A stretch of DNA of 64,000 bases from Arenibacter troitsensis (GCF_900177645.1 NZ_FXAO01000001.1:584712-648711); one strand, 5' to 3'; counted from the first letter of the stretch, positions 46,750-56,018 are shown. Notes: generated by a model from the letters alone, not told the origin. Translations and numbers: made by a program.

Positions 46750-47946
46750 CTATTTTGAAAAAATAAGTGTGGAACAATTTCCTCCAAACCCTAAGGAATT
46801 GGACAGAACGGTGTTCAATGCTTTTTCTTTTAAGGAGGTTTGAGGGATCAGGGAAAACTCCTTCATTGGAGTTTTAAAATTTAAATTGGGATAGATAATG
46901 TTGTTTTGAAGTGATAATATTGAATACACGGCCTCAATAGCACCAGCTGCGGCCAAGGTATGCCCGGTATAAGCTTTTGTGGAACTAAATTCTGGTACAT
47001 CTTCTCCAAATACACGGATAATTGCCCTTCCTTCGGATAAATCGTTGTTGCCGGTGGCGGTTCCATGGGCATTGATGTAGTCTATGTCCTTTGGCTCCAA
47101 TCCTGCAACGGCAAGAGCCTTCTCCATGGCCAAGGTGGCACCATCCCCATTTTCGGAGGAGGCCGTTTGGTGATATGCATCGTTGGCATTGCCATATCCG
47201 ACGACATATCCCAAGACTTTTTTCTTTTCCTTTTTTACTAGGGATTCAGATTCCAACACTAAATACGCAGCAGCTTCCCCTAAATTGAGTCCTTTTCTAT
47301 TTTCGTCAAAAGGTGTATTGTAGGTGTCGGACAATATCATTAAGGTATTAAAACCATTGATAGTGAATTTGGACAAACAGTCTGCACCACCAACAATTAC
47401 CCTATCCAATTTTCCGGTTTTAATTAATCTTGCCCCGAACATTATGGCGTTCGCAGCAGAGGAACAGGCTGTGCTGATGGTCGTGACCAGGCTTTGGTCT
47501 ATGCCCAATTGTTCCGCTATTTTTTCCGTAGAGTCCCCAGCATGGTGGCCTTCAATGTATCTCCTATTAGCCTCGCTTTCCAAGTAATCGTAATAAAACT
47601 TTTCGGTCATATCCATGCCTCCCACACTGGTGGAAGAAATAAGGCCTGTCCTGTAGGCTTTTATATTGGTTATTTTGGCATCTTCAATGGCTTCTTTAGC
47701 TGCAATGGCTCCCAATAAGGCCGTCCTGGAGTAATTGTTGTTGGGGCCCAAACCCAATTTCGCTTCCAATTCCGCGTTGGTGAATATAATTTCACCAACC
47801 ATAATACTGCCTTTGTGTACGGTGTCTATTTTGGAGATATGGGAAATTCCTGTTCTACCCTCCAAAAGTGAACTGTAATTCTCGGCCACATTGTTTCCAA
47901 TAGCCGAAATTATACCCATTCCCGTTATAGCAACTCCTGTGGACAT
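46750..47946 (-). CDS. beta-ketoacyl-ACP synthase (KAS II type), catalytically intact
   Basis: 398 residues. The nucleophile C161 is in STACSSAAN. The histidine motifs NAHGTATGNND and GHTLAAAGAIE are present. It condenses malonyl-ACP with a growing acyl chain, here probably the aryl polyene. It sits next to the Cys-less ketosynthase-like gene and 96 nt downstream of an ACP gene, the classical arrangement of a minimal type II system. Confidence 0.9.
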   Translation of the reverse strand: MSTGVAITGMGIISAIGNNVAENYSSLLEGRTGISHISKIDTVHKGSIMVGEIIFTNAELEAKLGLGPNNNYSRTALLGAIAAKEAIEDAKITNIKAYRTGLISSTSVGGMDMTEKFYYDYLESEANRRYIEGHHAGDSTEKIAEQLGIDQSLVTTISTACSSAANAIMFGARLIKTGKLDRVIVGGADCLSKFTINGFNTLMILSDTYNTPFDENRKGLNLGEAAAYLVLESESLVKKEKKKVLGYVVGYGNANDAYHQTASSENGDGATLAMEKALAVAGLEPKDIDYINAHGTATGNNDLSEGRAIIRVFGEDVPEFSSTKAYTGHTLAAAGAIEAVYSILSLQNNIIYPNLNFKTPMKEFSLIPQTSLKEKALNTVLSNSLGFGGNCSTLIFSK

Positions 47947-48042
47947 GAATTTTTTATTTTAAGGTATAGATTTCCTCGCATCTAACCAATTGCGTTATTC
48001 AGGGAATAAACACCTTGGTTTTTACTGTTGATGGTAGCAGAA

Positions 48043-48300
48043 TTATTTTGTGCGGTGCTCAGCAATATAATTAGCCATTACTTCAATGGATTCAAATATT
48101 TTTTTTCCCTCTTTGGGGTCGGTGAGTTTAATACCATAGTCCTTGTCCAACATTACTATAAGTTCCAATGCGTCAATGGAGTCCAGTCCAAGGCCATCAC
48201 CAAACAAGGGATCGTTATCTGCAATTTCTTCAATTGCAATATCCTCCAAGTTTAATTGAGTAATAATTTTTTCTTTTAGTTCTTGTTTTAAATCGCTCAT
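48043..48300 (-). CDS. acyl carrier protein (first of two)
   Basis: 85 residues, acidic. The phosphopantetheine attachment serine is S41 in GLGLDSIDALEL. It is predicted to carry the growing chain during aryl polyene synthesis. Its ATG overlaps the stop of the half-ketosynthase gene (ATGA). Confidence 0.9.
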   Translation of the reverse strand: MSDLKQELKEKIITQLNLEDIAIEEIADNDPLFGDGLGLDSIDALELIVMLDKDYGIKLTDPKEGKKIFESIEVMANYIAEHRTK

Positions 48301-48920
48301 TTGGTTGTGTACAATTTTATTATTTCTTCTTTATTATGTTCAATGCTTCCTTTCTTGGAAACTAGGTATAAAAATGCTTCATAGTCCTCCACGTCACAGT
48401 TTATCCACCCGCACAACACTTCGTCCGCTTTTTCGGATTCAATTAAACTGCTCGCGTAGTCGTGTAGATATTTCGCGTTAAAGTGGTTAAAGATAAAAAA
48501 ACTATTTTCAGAATATAGTCTATGTTTAATACTTATCTCTCCAAGGCAAATATTGGGCAAGGTGTAGACGAAAACGGCGGGACTCGGAAAATAATTTTCC
48601 TTATCCACAATGGACTCTTGGTGCTTTCTGTCGGTTTGCAGGCTCGAGGCACTATTGGAAAATACCAAGGCAATGTTTTTAGTTATTTCAGCATCTTGGG
48701 TCATTGGCTTAAGCAAAATATCCGAGGCCAGAAACCCAAGTTTGCTAAGGTCATCCATTTTAAAAAACTTGGGATAATTGGTATCCATCTTCTTATAGGC
48801 AAGTTTTATAAAAGTGGTGAAATCGCTGCCTTGGTCTTCATAAAGCAACTGATCGTTCAACAGTACCCTGTTGTTGGATATTTTACAATATTCCTTTATT
48901 TTGAGATGTTGGGCCTTCAT
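48297..48920 (-). CDS. half-length ketosynthase-like protein (N-terminal domain only)
   Basis: 207 residues. It looks like the N-terminal half of a ketosynthase of the Ketoacyl-synt_2 kind: NIALVFSNSASSL near 82-94 and YTLPNICLGEISIKHRL near 119-135. No catalytic cysteine motif and no C-terminal histidine half are present. It is coupled to the active ketosynthase gene on one side (4 nt overlap) and to the ACP gene on the other. It is not a frameshift product: the adjoining frames hold no missing half, and the stop coincides with the ACP start. A scaffold or length-control role is inference. Confidence 0.7.
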   Translation of the reverse strand: MKAQHLKIKEYCKISNNRVLLNDQLLYEDQGSDFTTFIKLAYKKMDTNYPKFFKMDDLSKLGFLASDILLKPMTQDAEITKNIALVFSNSASSLQTDRKHQESIVDKENYFPSPAVFVYTLPNICLGEISIKHRLYSENSFFIFNHFNAKYLHDYASSLIESEKADEVLCGWINCDVEDYEAFLYLVSKKGSIEHNKEEIIKLYTTK

Positions 48921-50065
48921 GATCTAACCTTTTTAAATATGGCGGCCGTATTGCAGCCTCCAAAACCGGAAGCCGTCTTCAAGAAACAATTTAAATCCTT
49001 GGCAATGGGTGCCGTAATTATATTGAGGGGTTGTGAAACTCCCAACTCGGTGAACCCCTTGGATGGGTATAAAGTATTGTGGTAAAGGGAATGCATGCTA
49101 ACAATAGTTTCCAAAAGGCCCGATGCCCCCAGGGTGTGTCCAAAATAGCCTTTTAGGCTGTTCAATGGAACAGCGTCCAGACCTAATCTGTTCAGGGCAA
49201 TTGCCTCCATTTCATCATTGAAAATGGTTGCAGTGCCATGGGCGCAAATATAATCTATATCACCGGGACCTACATTGGCTTCTTTAAAGGCCGAAAGAAT
49301 ACTCCGATAAAGGCCTTCCCCTGTTCTTGATGGTCCGGAAATATGATTGGCGTCATTACAGGAAGCTTCGCCCAATATTTCCACTGCTTCGGGAGGTAAA
49401 TTGTCCTGGTCCTTGTTTACCAATACACTGGCGGCCACCTCCCCTATGTTAATTCCTGATCTTTGCTTGCAATAGGGTTTGCAAGGCAGGGTGCTCATGG
49501 CCTGGAAAGAATTGAAGCCAGAAAGAATGAAATTGGAAACAATATCCCCTCCAACTATAAAAACTTGATCGAACGTTCCTTGCGAAATGAATCTTTTGGC
49601 CGTTGAAATGGCCAATATCCCTGAAACACAGGCGTTGGACAGTACTATGGGTTCTGTAGAAAACCCAAAATGGTTTTTGATTATATGCCCTAAAGTTCCT
49701 AAATAGGCCCTCTCTGCAGGCATGGGATTCCTTGGGTCCAAGGTATCTATATTTCCTTTGGTTGTGGACAGAATTAGGCCGACCCTATCCGTCAGTGCTA
49801 CTCCTGATGCTTTAATGATTTTGTCTAGGGATAGGATCATCATCTGCTCCAAACGGGTATAGCCACCAGCTGGTTGCAATTTTTCAAACGCCTTTCCTAG
49901 GTAATCGGAATCTATGACCGAGGCATAGAACGGATTGGGAAATAGCGTTTCATCCTCAATTAATGTTACCCCGGATAAGCCCTCATGAATTTTCTGTACC
50001 ACCGTAGGGCTATCAAAGCCTAAGGAAGATACAATATTGTTATATGAGAGATAGGTCTTATTCAT
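48917..50065 (-). CDS. beta-ketoacyl-ACP synthase, catalytically intact
   Basis: 382 residues. The nucleophile C146 is in LSNACVSG, and the histidines are in CAHGTATIFND and GHTLGASG. This is the second active KAS II-type enzyme of the cluster and is more divergent than the one at 46750-47946. The end overlaps the half-ketosynthase gene by 4 nt, and the start overlaps the thioesterase gene by 8 nt. A distinct chain range or the resorcinol-side chain is possible. Confidence 0.87.
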   Translation of the reverse strand: MNKTYLSYNNIVSSLGFDSPTVVQKIHEGLSGVTLIEDETLFPNPFYASVIDSDYLGKAFEKLQPAGGYTRLEQMMILSLDKIIKASGVALTDRVGLILSTTKGNIDTLDPRNPMPAERAYLGTLGHIIKNHFGFSTEPIVLSNACVSGILAISTAKRFISQGTFDQVFIVGGDIVSNFILSGFNSFQAMSTLPCKPYCKQRSGINIGEVAASVLVNKDQDNLPPEAVEILGEASCNDANHISGPSRTGEGLYRSILSAFKEANVGPGDIDYICAHGTATIFNDEMEAIALNRLGLDAVPLNSLKGYFGHTLGASGLLETIVSMHSLYHNTLYPSKGFTELGVSQPLNIITAPIAKDLNCFLKTASGFGGCNTAAIFKKVRS

Positions 50066-50507
50066 TCAACAATCCAACTTTTTGTTTCCACTCCAGGAAA
50101 AATGTCGGCATGGTCAGGGATAAACCTCCTTCGTCTTCCACAAAAACCTGTATGGTTTCCCCGGTGCATACCAATTTGTTTTGCGGGTCATAAATTTCGT
50201 ATTTAAAAACCATTTTGGCCGCTGGTGAATCTACAAAAATTGTTTTAATAGTGGCAACATCGCCATAGCGCAATGGAAGTTTATGTTCGCAACATGATTT
50301 AACGATCGGGGTGGTGTACCCGGCTGCCTTGTGATCCAGATAGGCAATCCCATGGTGTCTGCCAAAGGCTTCTCTGCCATCCTCAAAATATTGGATATAA
50401 TTCCCATGCCACACAATACCCAAAGGGTCTGTTTCTGCAAAGCGAACCCTAATTTCACTGGTAAAGCTTATCTCTGGTTTGTTATTAGACGGCATTTTTT
50501 CTTTCAT
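50058..50507 (-). CDS. acyl-CoA/acyl-ACP thioesterase of the 4HBT hot-dog family
   Basis: 149 residues from the ATG at 50507; a TTG at 50516 is the longest reading. The signature RVRFAETDPLGIVWHGNYIQYFEDGRE holds the catalytic aspartate of 4-hydroxybenzoyl-CoA-type thioesterases. It may release or edit acyl chains during polyene synthesis, as the thioesterase does in other aryl polyene clusters. Overlaps both neighbouring genes. Confidence 0.85.
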   Translation of the reverse strand: MKEKMPSNNKPEISFTSEIRVRFAETDPLGIVWHGNYIQYFEDGREAFGRHHGIAYLDHKAAGYTTPIVKSCCEHKLPLRYGDVATIKTIFVDSPAAKMVFKYEIYDPQNKLVCTGETIQVFVEDEGGLSLTMPTFFLEWKQKVGLLNE

Positions 50508-51753
50508 TATACACAATAGAAATTGCGGTGGTTGTTATAAAAAATAAAAATAATAATGTTAGTTCAGGTACAAGATCCATTAGGCCTACATCTCTCAAAA
50601 AAACATCATAAAAGGCATTTAAGCCCCAATTCATTGGAGATAAATTTGAAAGTGTCTGCATAAACTTGGGCATTATAAAGACGGGCACCCATACCCCTCC
50701 CAATGCCGCCAAAATAACCACGAAAGTAGCCCCAAAGGGAGCAGATTGCTCCTGGGTTCTTGCTATGGTCCCCAATAGCAATCCAAGGCCAATAGCCGCA
50801 AGTCCTGCAAATATGGCTACGAGGAATAATTGTGGAATTTTTCCAGAGACCTCAAGACTGGGAAGGCCTAAGATAGGGAAAAGATAAACTCCTATTCCCA
50901 ACATTAGCCCAAATTGTATTAGACATACGGCAAGGTATATTGCAGTTTTGCCCCCTAATACCGTTAGATAGGAAACGGGATTTGTCCTTAGGCGGACAAA
51001 GGTACCCTGGCTTTTCTCCTTGACCATATTAATGGACAGGGGAACTATGATGAAAAATATAGCGAACAAGGTCCAGGCAGGTACATTGTGTTGCACCGAA
51101 TTGGGAATTATTTCGTTTTCACCAATACTAGGCGTAATTTCTTTAAAAGTGATAAAACTTTCGGTGTCGAATATGGCTTCGGCTTCATCATCCGTTATTT
51201 GCGATTGGAAGGCCTTGTAAATGGTTTGGGTCTCTATTTTAAAGATCATCTTGTCTATTCCATTCTTTATGGAGTTTTTGAAGGCCATTTGTGTTGCGGG
51301 GTCAAAATAAAGTATGACCTCTTTTCTTTCCAAATCCGATTTTTGGGATGGTGGCGTTTCTTCTTCCAAACCAAATTTGGATAGCAAGCCTTCTACATTC
51401 AGATTTACCTTTTTTTCAAGTTCCGAGCTGAGGTTGGCTGGTATTACAATGGCCAATTGATACTTGCCTTTGAAAACCAATTCTTTGGCCTCGCTGCCGG
51501 ATTCTTTGTCAATAATATTAAAGGATTGGGACTCGGCCAGCCCATCGTAAATATTTTTGGAAACCTCACCCTTGTCATAGTCCACCCAAAGAATGGGGAT
51601 CTTGTTATCATTGATAGACCTAAAGGTACTATCCTGAATTAAGGTAATGGTGATCACAAGCACCAAAGGCATTACAAATAGGATGGCCAATCCCCCTATG
51701 TCCCGGGATAGGAGAAGAAATTCCTTATATGTGGAGGCCCAAAGTTTATGCAT
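50485..51753 (-). CDS. ABC-2 type exporter permease
   Basis: 422 residues: one membrane helix near residue 20-40, a periplasmic domain of about 200 residues, then five helices in the C-terminal half (WTLFAIFFIIVPLSINMVKE, GLAAIGLGLLLGTIAR). This is the ABC-2/YhgE-like layout used for drug, lipid and polyketide export. Its start overlaps the ATPase gene by 8 nt, so the pair forms one exporter. Confidence 0.87.
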   Translation of the reverse strand: MHKLWASTYKEFLLLSRDIGGLAILFVMPLVLVITITLIQDSTFRSINDNKIPILWVDYDKGEVSKNIYDGLAESQSFNIIDKESGSEAKELVFKGKYQLAIVIPANLSSELEKKVNLNVEGLLSKFGLEEETPPSQKSDLERKEVILYFDPATQMAFKNSIKNGIDKMIFKIETQTIYKAFQSQITDDEAEAIFDTESFITFKEITPSIGENEIIPNSVQHNVPAWTLFAIFFIIVPLSINMVKEKSQGTFVRLRTNPVSYLTVLGGKTAIYLAVCLIQFGLMLGIGVYLFPILGLPSLEVSGKIPQLFLVAIFAGLAAIGLGLLLGTIARTQEQSAPFGATFVVILAALGGVWVPVFIMPKFMQTLSNLSPMNWGLNAFYDVFLRDVGLMDLVPELTLLFLFFITTTAISIVYNERKNAV

Positions 51754-52489
51754 GATCTCTTAGTGCTTTTCCGGTCAAGGTCAGGAAGACGTCTTCTAGA
51801 TTGTGCGATTCCGGATATTGGGAAATAAGATCTTGTGGAGCCCCTTCAATAATTATCCTACCATGGTCAATAATGGCCACTTTGGAGCAAAATTGTTCTG
51901 CTTCGTTCAAATGGTGGGACGTATAGATAATGGTGGTTCCCTGGGCGTTCAATTTTTTTAAATTTTCAATAATTACATTTTTGGATTGTACGTCCACCCC
52001 AACTGTGGGTTCGTCCAGGAACAGCACTTTTGGGTCGTGCAGTATGCTGGCAATTAAGTTGACACGGCGCTTCATTCCGCCAGAAAAAGTGTCCAATTTT
52101 TTGTTGGAAAATTTTTCCAACCCTAATACTTCCAAATGGTAATTGATCTTTTCCTTTAGTTGCTTCCCTTTTAGGCCGTACATACTACCTAGGTAATACA
52201 AGTTTTCATAGGCAGTTAGGGTAGGGTAAAGGGCATATTCCTGTGGTACTATGCCAATTAGTTGTTTTAGTTGGTTGGCATTCTTTTGAAAGGTGAGCCC
52301 GTTGATGGAAAAGCTGCCAGAGGTAGGTTTTATCAAGGAACTTAACATAGAGATCAGTGTTGTTTTCCCGGCCCCATTGGGCCCTAAAAGCCCAAAAATT
52401 TCCCCCTCGTCTATTTTTAGATCAAGGTCTACCACCGAATATTCCGCGTTATTTTTATATTTTTTGGAGAGATGGGATACTTGGATCAT
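51746..52489 (-). CDS. ABC exporter ATP-binding protein
   Basis: 247 residues. Walker [10 protein letters not shown] (about 37-45), Q-loop in [19 protein letters not shown], signature FSGGMKRR, Walker [13 protein letters not shown] and the H-loop in YTSHH are all intact. It powers the permease encoded immediately downstream. An 8-nt gap to the BtrH-like gene places the exporter inside the pigment operon. Confidence 0.92.
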   Translation of the reverse strand: MIQVSHLSKKYKNNAEYSVVDLDLKIDEGEIFGLLGPNGAGKTTLISMLSSLIKPTSGSFSINGLTFQKNANQLKQLIGIVPQEYALYPTLTAYENLYYLGSMYGLKGKQLKEKINYHLEVLGLEKFSNKKLDTFSGGMKRRVNLIASILHDPKVLFLDEPTVGVDVQSKNVIIENLKKLNAQGTTIIYTSHHLNEAEQFCSKVAIIDHGRIIIEGAPQDLISQYPESHNLEDVFLTLTGKALRDHA

Positions 52490-52497
52490 GGGATGCT

Positions 52498-53499
52498 TTA
52501 TATTGCCTTTTTAAGTTTTTTAAAAAAAACTTCCTCTTTGTTGGCTATATCTTCAAGAAGGGTGGCTACATGATCATACTGGTCAACAGCCACGGAATTG
52601 CTCCTATTTTTATATATGCGTGATGCCTCCACTGCAAAATCGCGCCATTGGTCACCTATCAAGGTCATTTCTTTGGATAATTCCAAAAGTTGATTGTTCG
52701 TCAATAATTTTCCTGCTTCTTGTAAAAATGCGGCATAAATATACCGAAACCCACCGCCTCCGGTACCTATTTCTTCTTGCATACGCACAATTTGTCCCAG
52801 ATAATGATTGGCAATTTTGGTACCCTTGGCTTTTGGCCATTTGCGAATAAGTTTGGCAATTTTCCGTATTCCCTTAACCCCAACTACCGGGACGGGCGCC
52901 AACATATCCCTACAGGTGTGTTTTATCCCTTTAACGATAGCTTTTTCGAGATGTAATTCTTTTGGGAAAGCGGTTGGATAATATATATGTCCTTTAGGGG
53001 CAAAGGCACCTTTGGCAAATCTTACTTTTTCCAGTTCTTTTTCGGTAAGCGAGGTAACGGTTTCCATGACAGGGTCACTTATTAAATAAATGCCATCCCT
53101 TTTACCATATACTACCATATTGTGGGCGTTGAAATGGAAGCGATATTCATCCGGAAAGTAGGGTAGGTTGTATACGCCCACCTGAAGTCCTACCGGATTA
53201 TTTCTTTGTAGGTTTTCGTCCAATCTGGCCTTTGCAGTTTGGGCATTTCGAAATTTTTCACGTTTTATTTTAATTCCGACCCTTGTGGCGAATCGGGTAA
53301 AGATAATACCTGGCATTGCCCTATAGGATACTACGGGTGCATGGTTAACTTTTAAGAAGGGGATATAGGTAAACAAGAGCCCAGAGCCTATTCCAAAAAC
53401 CATGGGTTCGCTTACCGTAAACCCATTGTACGTCATTAAGTTGGCTACTACACCGTTCTCGCAGTGTGCAGCTTGCTTGTGTTTAAAATCTATTTCCAT
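52498..53499 (-). CDS. BtrH-like cysteine acyltransferase (BtrH_N / DUF4872)
   Basis: 333 residues. The N-terminal half matches BtrH_N, with a conserved AAHCENG segment (candidate nucleophile C13) and MVFGIGSGLLF. A histidine-containing strand (FHFNAHNMVVYG) follows. The C-terminal half is the helical DUF4872 part. BtrH itself moves an acyl group from an ACP to an amine in butirosin synthesis. Here the analogous reaction would be transfer of an ACP-bound aryl polyene to the resorcinol hydroxyl or another acceptor. That is inference. It is coupled to a 133-residue protein gene (3-nt gap). Confidence 0.78.
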   Translation of the reverse strand: MEIDFKHKQAAHCENGVVANLMTYNGFTVSEPMVFGIGSGLLFTYIPFLKVNHAPVVSYRAMPGIIFTRFATRVGIKIKREKFRNAQTAKARLDENLQRNNPVGLQVGVYNLPYFPDEYRFHFNAHNMVVYGKRDGIYLISDPVMETVTSLTEKELEKVRFAKGAFAPKGHIYYPTAFPKELHLEKAIVKGIKHTCRDMLAPVPVVGVKGIRKIAKLIRKWPKAKGTKIANHYLGQIVRMQEEIGTGGGGFRYIYAAFLQEAGKLLTNNQLLELSKEMTLIGDQWRDFAVEASRIYKNRSNSVAVDQYDHVATLLEDIANKEEVFFKKLKKAI

Positions 53500-53502
53500 T
53501 GT

Positions 53503-53904
53503 TTAGAGATCGGTACGCTGTAGCTCTTCAATCGTAATATCGAAGACATCTGCATATTTTTGTAATGTTTTGTTATTTAGGTTTTTAAATACGGCTGGTC
53601 TAAAATGTCTTTTAACCCTCCACTTCCAAATCCCCACATAGCTCGCAAGGATTGGGAGATCCATTTTGTGGAGTTCCATATAATATTCCAAGGGGCTTAC
53701 CTTATGGTCCTTTACCCTTTGTTTTGAAGCTGAAATACGCTCGTTCAAAGCTTCTATAGCATTGTTAAGGGCAATGGTCTTGGGGCTCCAACCTGTACTT
53801 AATTCTGTTGTGTATTCTCCGTTTTCATCAACGGCATAGCATAGTTCTTTGAAATTGGCCGACTCAAGATTGCTTTTGTCCTGTGGTACTTCATTCTTTT
53901 TCAT
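53503..53904 (-). CDS. small protein next to BtrH, possible cryptic helix-turn-helix
   Basis: 133 residues, no signal. The N-terminal half is charged and partly coiled coil (NNAIEALNERISASKQRVKD). The C-terminal 45 residues (LASYVGIWKWRVKRHF, then LNNKTLQKYADVFDITIEEL) resemble the helix order of an XRE-type HTH. The recognition helix is unusual for a DNA binder, so a protein-protein role is equally possible. It directly precedes the BtrH-like gene, and the two are probably made as a pair. Confidence 0.6.
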   Translation of the reverse strand: MKKNEVPQDKSNLESANFKELCYAVDENGEYTTELSTGWSPKTIALNNAIEALNERISASKQRVKDHKVSPLEYYMELHKMDLPILASYVGIWKWRVKRHFRPAVFKNLNNKTLQKYADVFDITIEELQRTDL

Positions 53905-53988
53905 GCCTTAGGTCTTTATAATTTACAGGCCACGGTTGCTGGCTTATAAAGTTATTAATACATTTTCAAATTCGATCCTCAGTGGTAA

Positions 53989-54444
53989 CTAAACTTCCTG
54001 GATCAGAAAATTTAATATGCAGTCTGCCACTAATTCCTTCTCCGTATATATTTTGCATTCCATAGTACATATGCTAAAATTACCAGAACTGTAATTGGAT
54101 AGGAGTTTGGCCTTGGTAGTTAAGGTGTCTCCAGTTCTGGGCAATAGAAAAATGTTTGCCCTTTTAATGCCGCTAATAAAACCAATTACGCTGTTGCCTT
54201 CCCCTTCAAGATCATCCGCTGCAAAGAAATCTTGCCCAACAATGGCGGAACATGACTGTGCAGCATTTTCTATAATCCCTGATTCGGTAAAATTATTGTC
54301 CTTCACAAAGATACAATCTTCGGTTACTTTAAATTCCGTGGTCACCGTTTCCTTATTAAGGTCGATTATTTTGGTGACCATGAGCATTGGCGCTCTATGG
54401 GGCAAAAACTTATGTATGTTTATATGTGAACGGGCTGTATTCAA
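53989..54444 (-). CDS. hot-dog dehydratase-like protein
   Basis: 151 residues, starting with TTG at 54444 because no ATG precedes the conserved LPHRAPMLMVTKI start. The central helix reads ESGIIENAAQSCSAIVG with the glutamate in the FabA/FabZ position. Probably an ACP-linked 3-hydroxyacyl dehydratase or a subunit of one. It is 5 nt after a second hot-dog gene, so a heterodimer is possible. The two are followed by an 84-nt gap before the 133-residue protein gene. Confidence 0.75.
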   Translation of the reverse strand: MNTARSHINIHKFLPHRAPMLMVTKIIDLNKETVTTEFKVTEDCIFVKDNNFTESGIIENAAQSCSAIVGQDFFAADDLEGEGNSVIGFISGIKRANIFLLPRTGDTLTTKAKLLSNYSSGNFSICTMECKIYTEKELVADCILNFLIQEV

Positions 54445-54449
54445 TGAGT

Positions 54450-54887
54450 TTAGTTTGCCAATACGGTTTTCATTTCGCTATTTGCCATAATTCTGTCATT
54501 GCTGGTTACTTGGATCTTAACCAAAGTAACGCCTAAGATCTCATGTAGAATTGTGACGGTTGTTATTAGTTCTTGATCTACGGTTGGTAACTCCAGTATT
54601 TCAGCCAGTTTAATGGCCCCGATATAACCCGTTGGAGCAGGCTCATTTTTTAGGAAATATTGGTACCCTGTGTGAAGTGCTACAGATTGTGCCATATGTT
54701 CAATTAGTCCGGCAGCCATAAATTTATTATTGTACACAAACAAATTGGTCAATGGCGGTGTAAAACCGGTAATTACCTTTTCTTCAGAAAAGTGTATCAA
54801 CTTGTCTACCATTACAAAAGGCGCCTTTTGGGGGATCAGTTCTTCAATTAGCCCTTTGTCGTCTATTGTATGTTTTAATAAATTCAT
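54450..54887 (-). CDS. FabZ/FabA-like hot-dog dehydratase
   Basis: 145 residues. It starts with a conserved IPQKAPFVMVDKL segment (compare LPHRYPFLLVDR in FabZ) and has AGLIEHMAQSVALHTG with the glutamate on the central helix. The FabZ histidine of LPHR is replaced by glutamine, so the catalytic base may come from the partner. It begins directly after darB (no gap), so it is likely to serve the aryl polyene or resorcinol chain. Confidence 0.78.
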   Translation of the reverse strand: MNLLKHTIDDKGLIEELIPQKAPFVMVDKLIHFSEEKVITGFTPPLTNLFVYNNKFMAAGLIEHMAQSVALHTGYQYFLKNEPAPTGYIGAIKLAEILELPTVDQELITTVTILHEILGVTLVKIQVTSNDRIMANSEMKTVLAN

Positions 54888-56018
54888 TTAACAAACCGTT
54901 AGGTATGCATAGGAGTAAGAAAACCTAGCACTTTCCGGTACGTGCAACAATATTTTGTCTCCTTTTTTCAATTGTCCTGAACTTACCAATTCTTCGAGCA
55001 TCACAAATATGGAGGCTGCACCTACGTTGCCAACCTTGCTCAAATTCATAAACCATTTCTCCCAAGGTATTTCTACCCCTTGTCCTTTTAATTCCTCGTA
55101 TAAATTTTCTTTAAAATAATAGGAAGATATATGTGGCAAATAATAGTCAATATCTGCTGTTGTGATATGGTGTTTGTTCATGGCCATTTTTAGACTGTCC
55201 ACTCCTTTGCCCAATATGTTCTCTCCTAAGAGTTTAACGTCCTGCTTCATGGCGAAAAGGGATTTGTTGGCCCATTCTTCGGCAGGATATTCGCTCCATG
55301 GTTTTAAATGGCCATTTTCCAATTTATCACCACCGGCATACATACAAGTTTCCATTTCAAAGGCATAGGAATACCCTTCCATCCATTCAATTTTTAAAGC
55401 AATGCCCTTAGGCTCGCTTTCCAACAATACTGCTCCCGAACCATCGGAAAGCATCCAGCGCAAAAATTCCTTGTTAAAGGCCAAAATAGGGTTGTCTTCC
55501 AATTCCTTCAGGTGCTCCACCTCAGTTTCAAAAATATCGGATTTCATCCAAGTTGAGGTTCTTTCCGACCCAGTGCATACCGCATTGCTCACTTGTCCCG
55601 CCTTTATGGCCAGGAAACCATATTTTAAGGCATTCATTCCTGAGCAACAAGCCCCAGATGGGGAATTAACCTCTAAATTCCCGTTTTTTAAAAAGCCGTG
55701 AACCATAGAAGCGTGTGATGGCAATATTTGATCGGGACTACTGGTGCCACAAGAAAGGAGTTCTATGTCCTTGGTCGTAAAAGTGTCGTCACATAAAAGC
55801 TCAATGGCCTCCTTGGTAAGTTGGGCATTGTTATGGGTAATGTTTCCATCTGCGTCTATGGCGTAATATCTGGTCTTAATTTGATTGTTCCGCAGGACTA
55901 TACGTCTAGCCTTGGAATTCTTACCATTGATAATGCCCAATTTTTCTTCCATTTGTTCATTGTCAATGGGCTCATTAGGTAAGAACTTGGCAATCCTGGT
56001 AATGTAAACGTCTTTCAT
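54888..56018 (-). CDS. darB: DarB, KAS III-type dialkylresorcinol-forming ketosynthase
   Basis: 376 residues with the KAS III fold. The nucleophile region SPSGACCSGMN has the predicted active C125 and a preceding C124. A later LPHISSYYF carries the histidine. DarB joins two beta-keto/oxo acyl thioesters into a 2,5-dialkylcyclohexane-1,3-dione. Its ATG overlaps the darA stop (TAATG). The pairing with darA makes the assignment firm; the order darA-darB-dehydratase is typical of flexirubin clusters. Confidence 0.88.
   Translation of the reverse strand: MKDVYITRIAKFLPNEPIDNEQMEEKLGIINGKNSKARRIVLRNNQIKTRYYAIDADGNITHNNAQLTKEAIELLCDDTFTTKDIELLSCGTSSPDQILPSHASMVHGFLKNGNLEVNSPSGACCSGMNALKYGFLAIKAGQVSNAVCTGSERTSTWMKSDIFETEVEHLKELEDNPILAFNKEFLRWMLSDGSGAVLLESEPKGIALKIEWMEGYSYAFEMETCMYAGGDKLENGHLKPWSEYPAEEWANKSLFAMKQDVKLLGENILGKGVDSLKMAMNKHHITTADIDYYLPHISSYYFKENLYEELKGQGVEIPWEKWFMNLSKVGNVGAASIFVMLEELVSSGQLKKGDKILLHVPESARFSYSYAYLTVC

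Noticed and set aside
48297-48920. Frameshifted ketosynthase pseudogene
   Set aside because: The gene is tightly coupled to both neighbours, ends at an ACP start, and no C-terminal half is found in other frames.
48522-49085. 187-residue plus-strand ORF
   Set aside because: Spans the antisense of two ketosynthase-type genes; no domain and no start context.
52498-53904. Butirosin-type aminoglycoside cluster
   Set aside because: Only the BtrH fold is shared; no aminoglycoside genes are present, and all neighbours are pigment genes.
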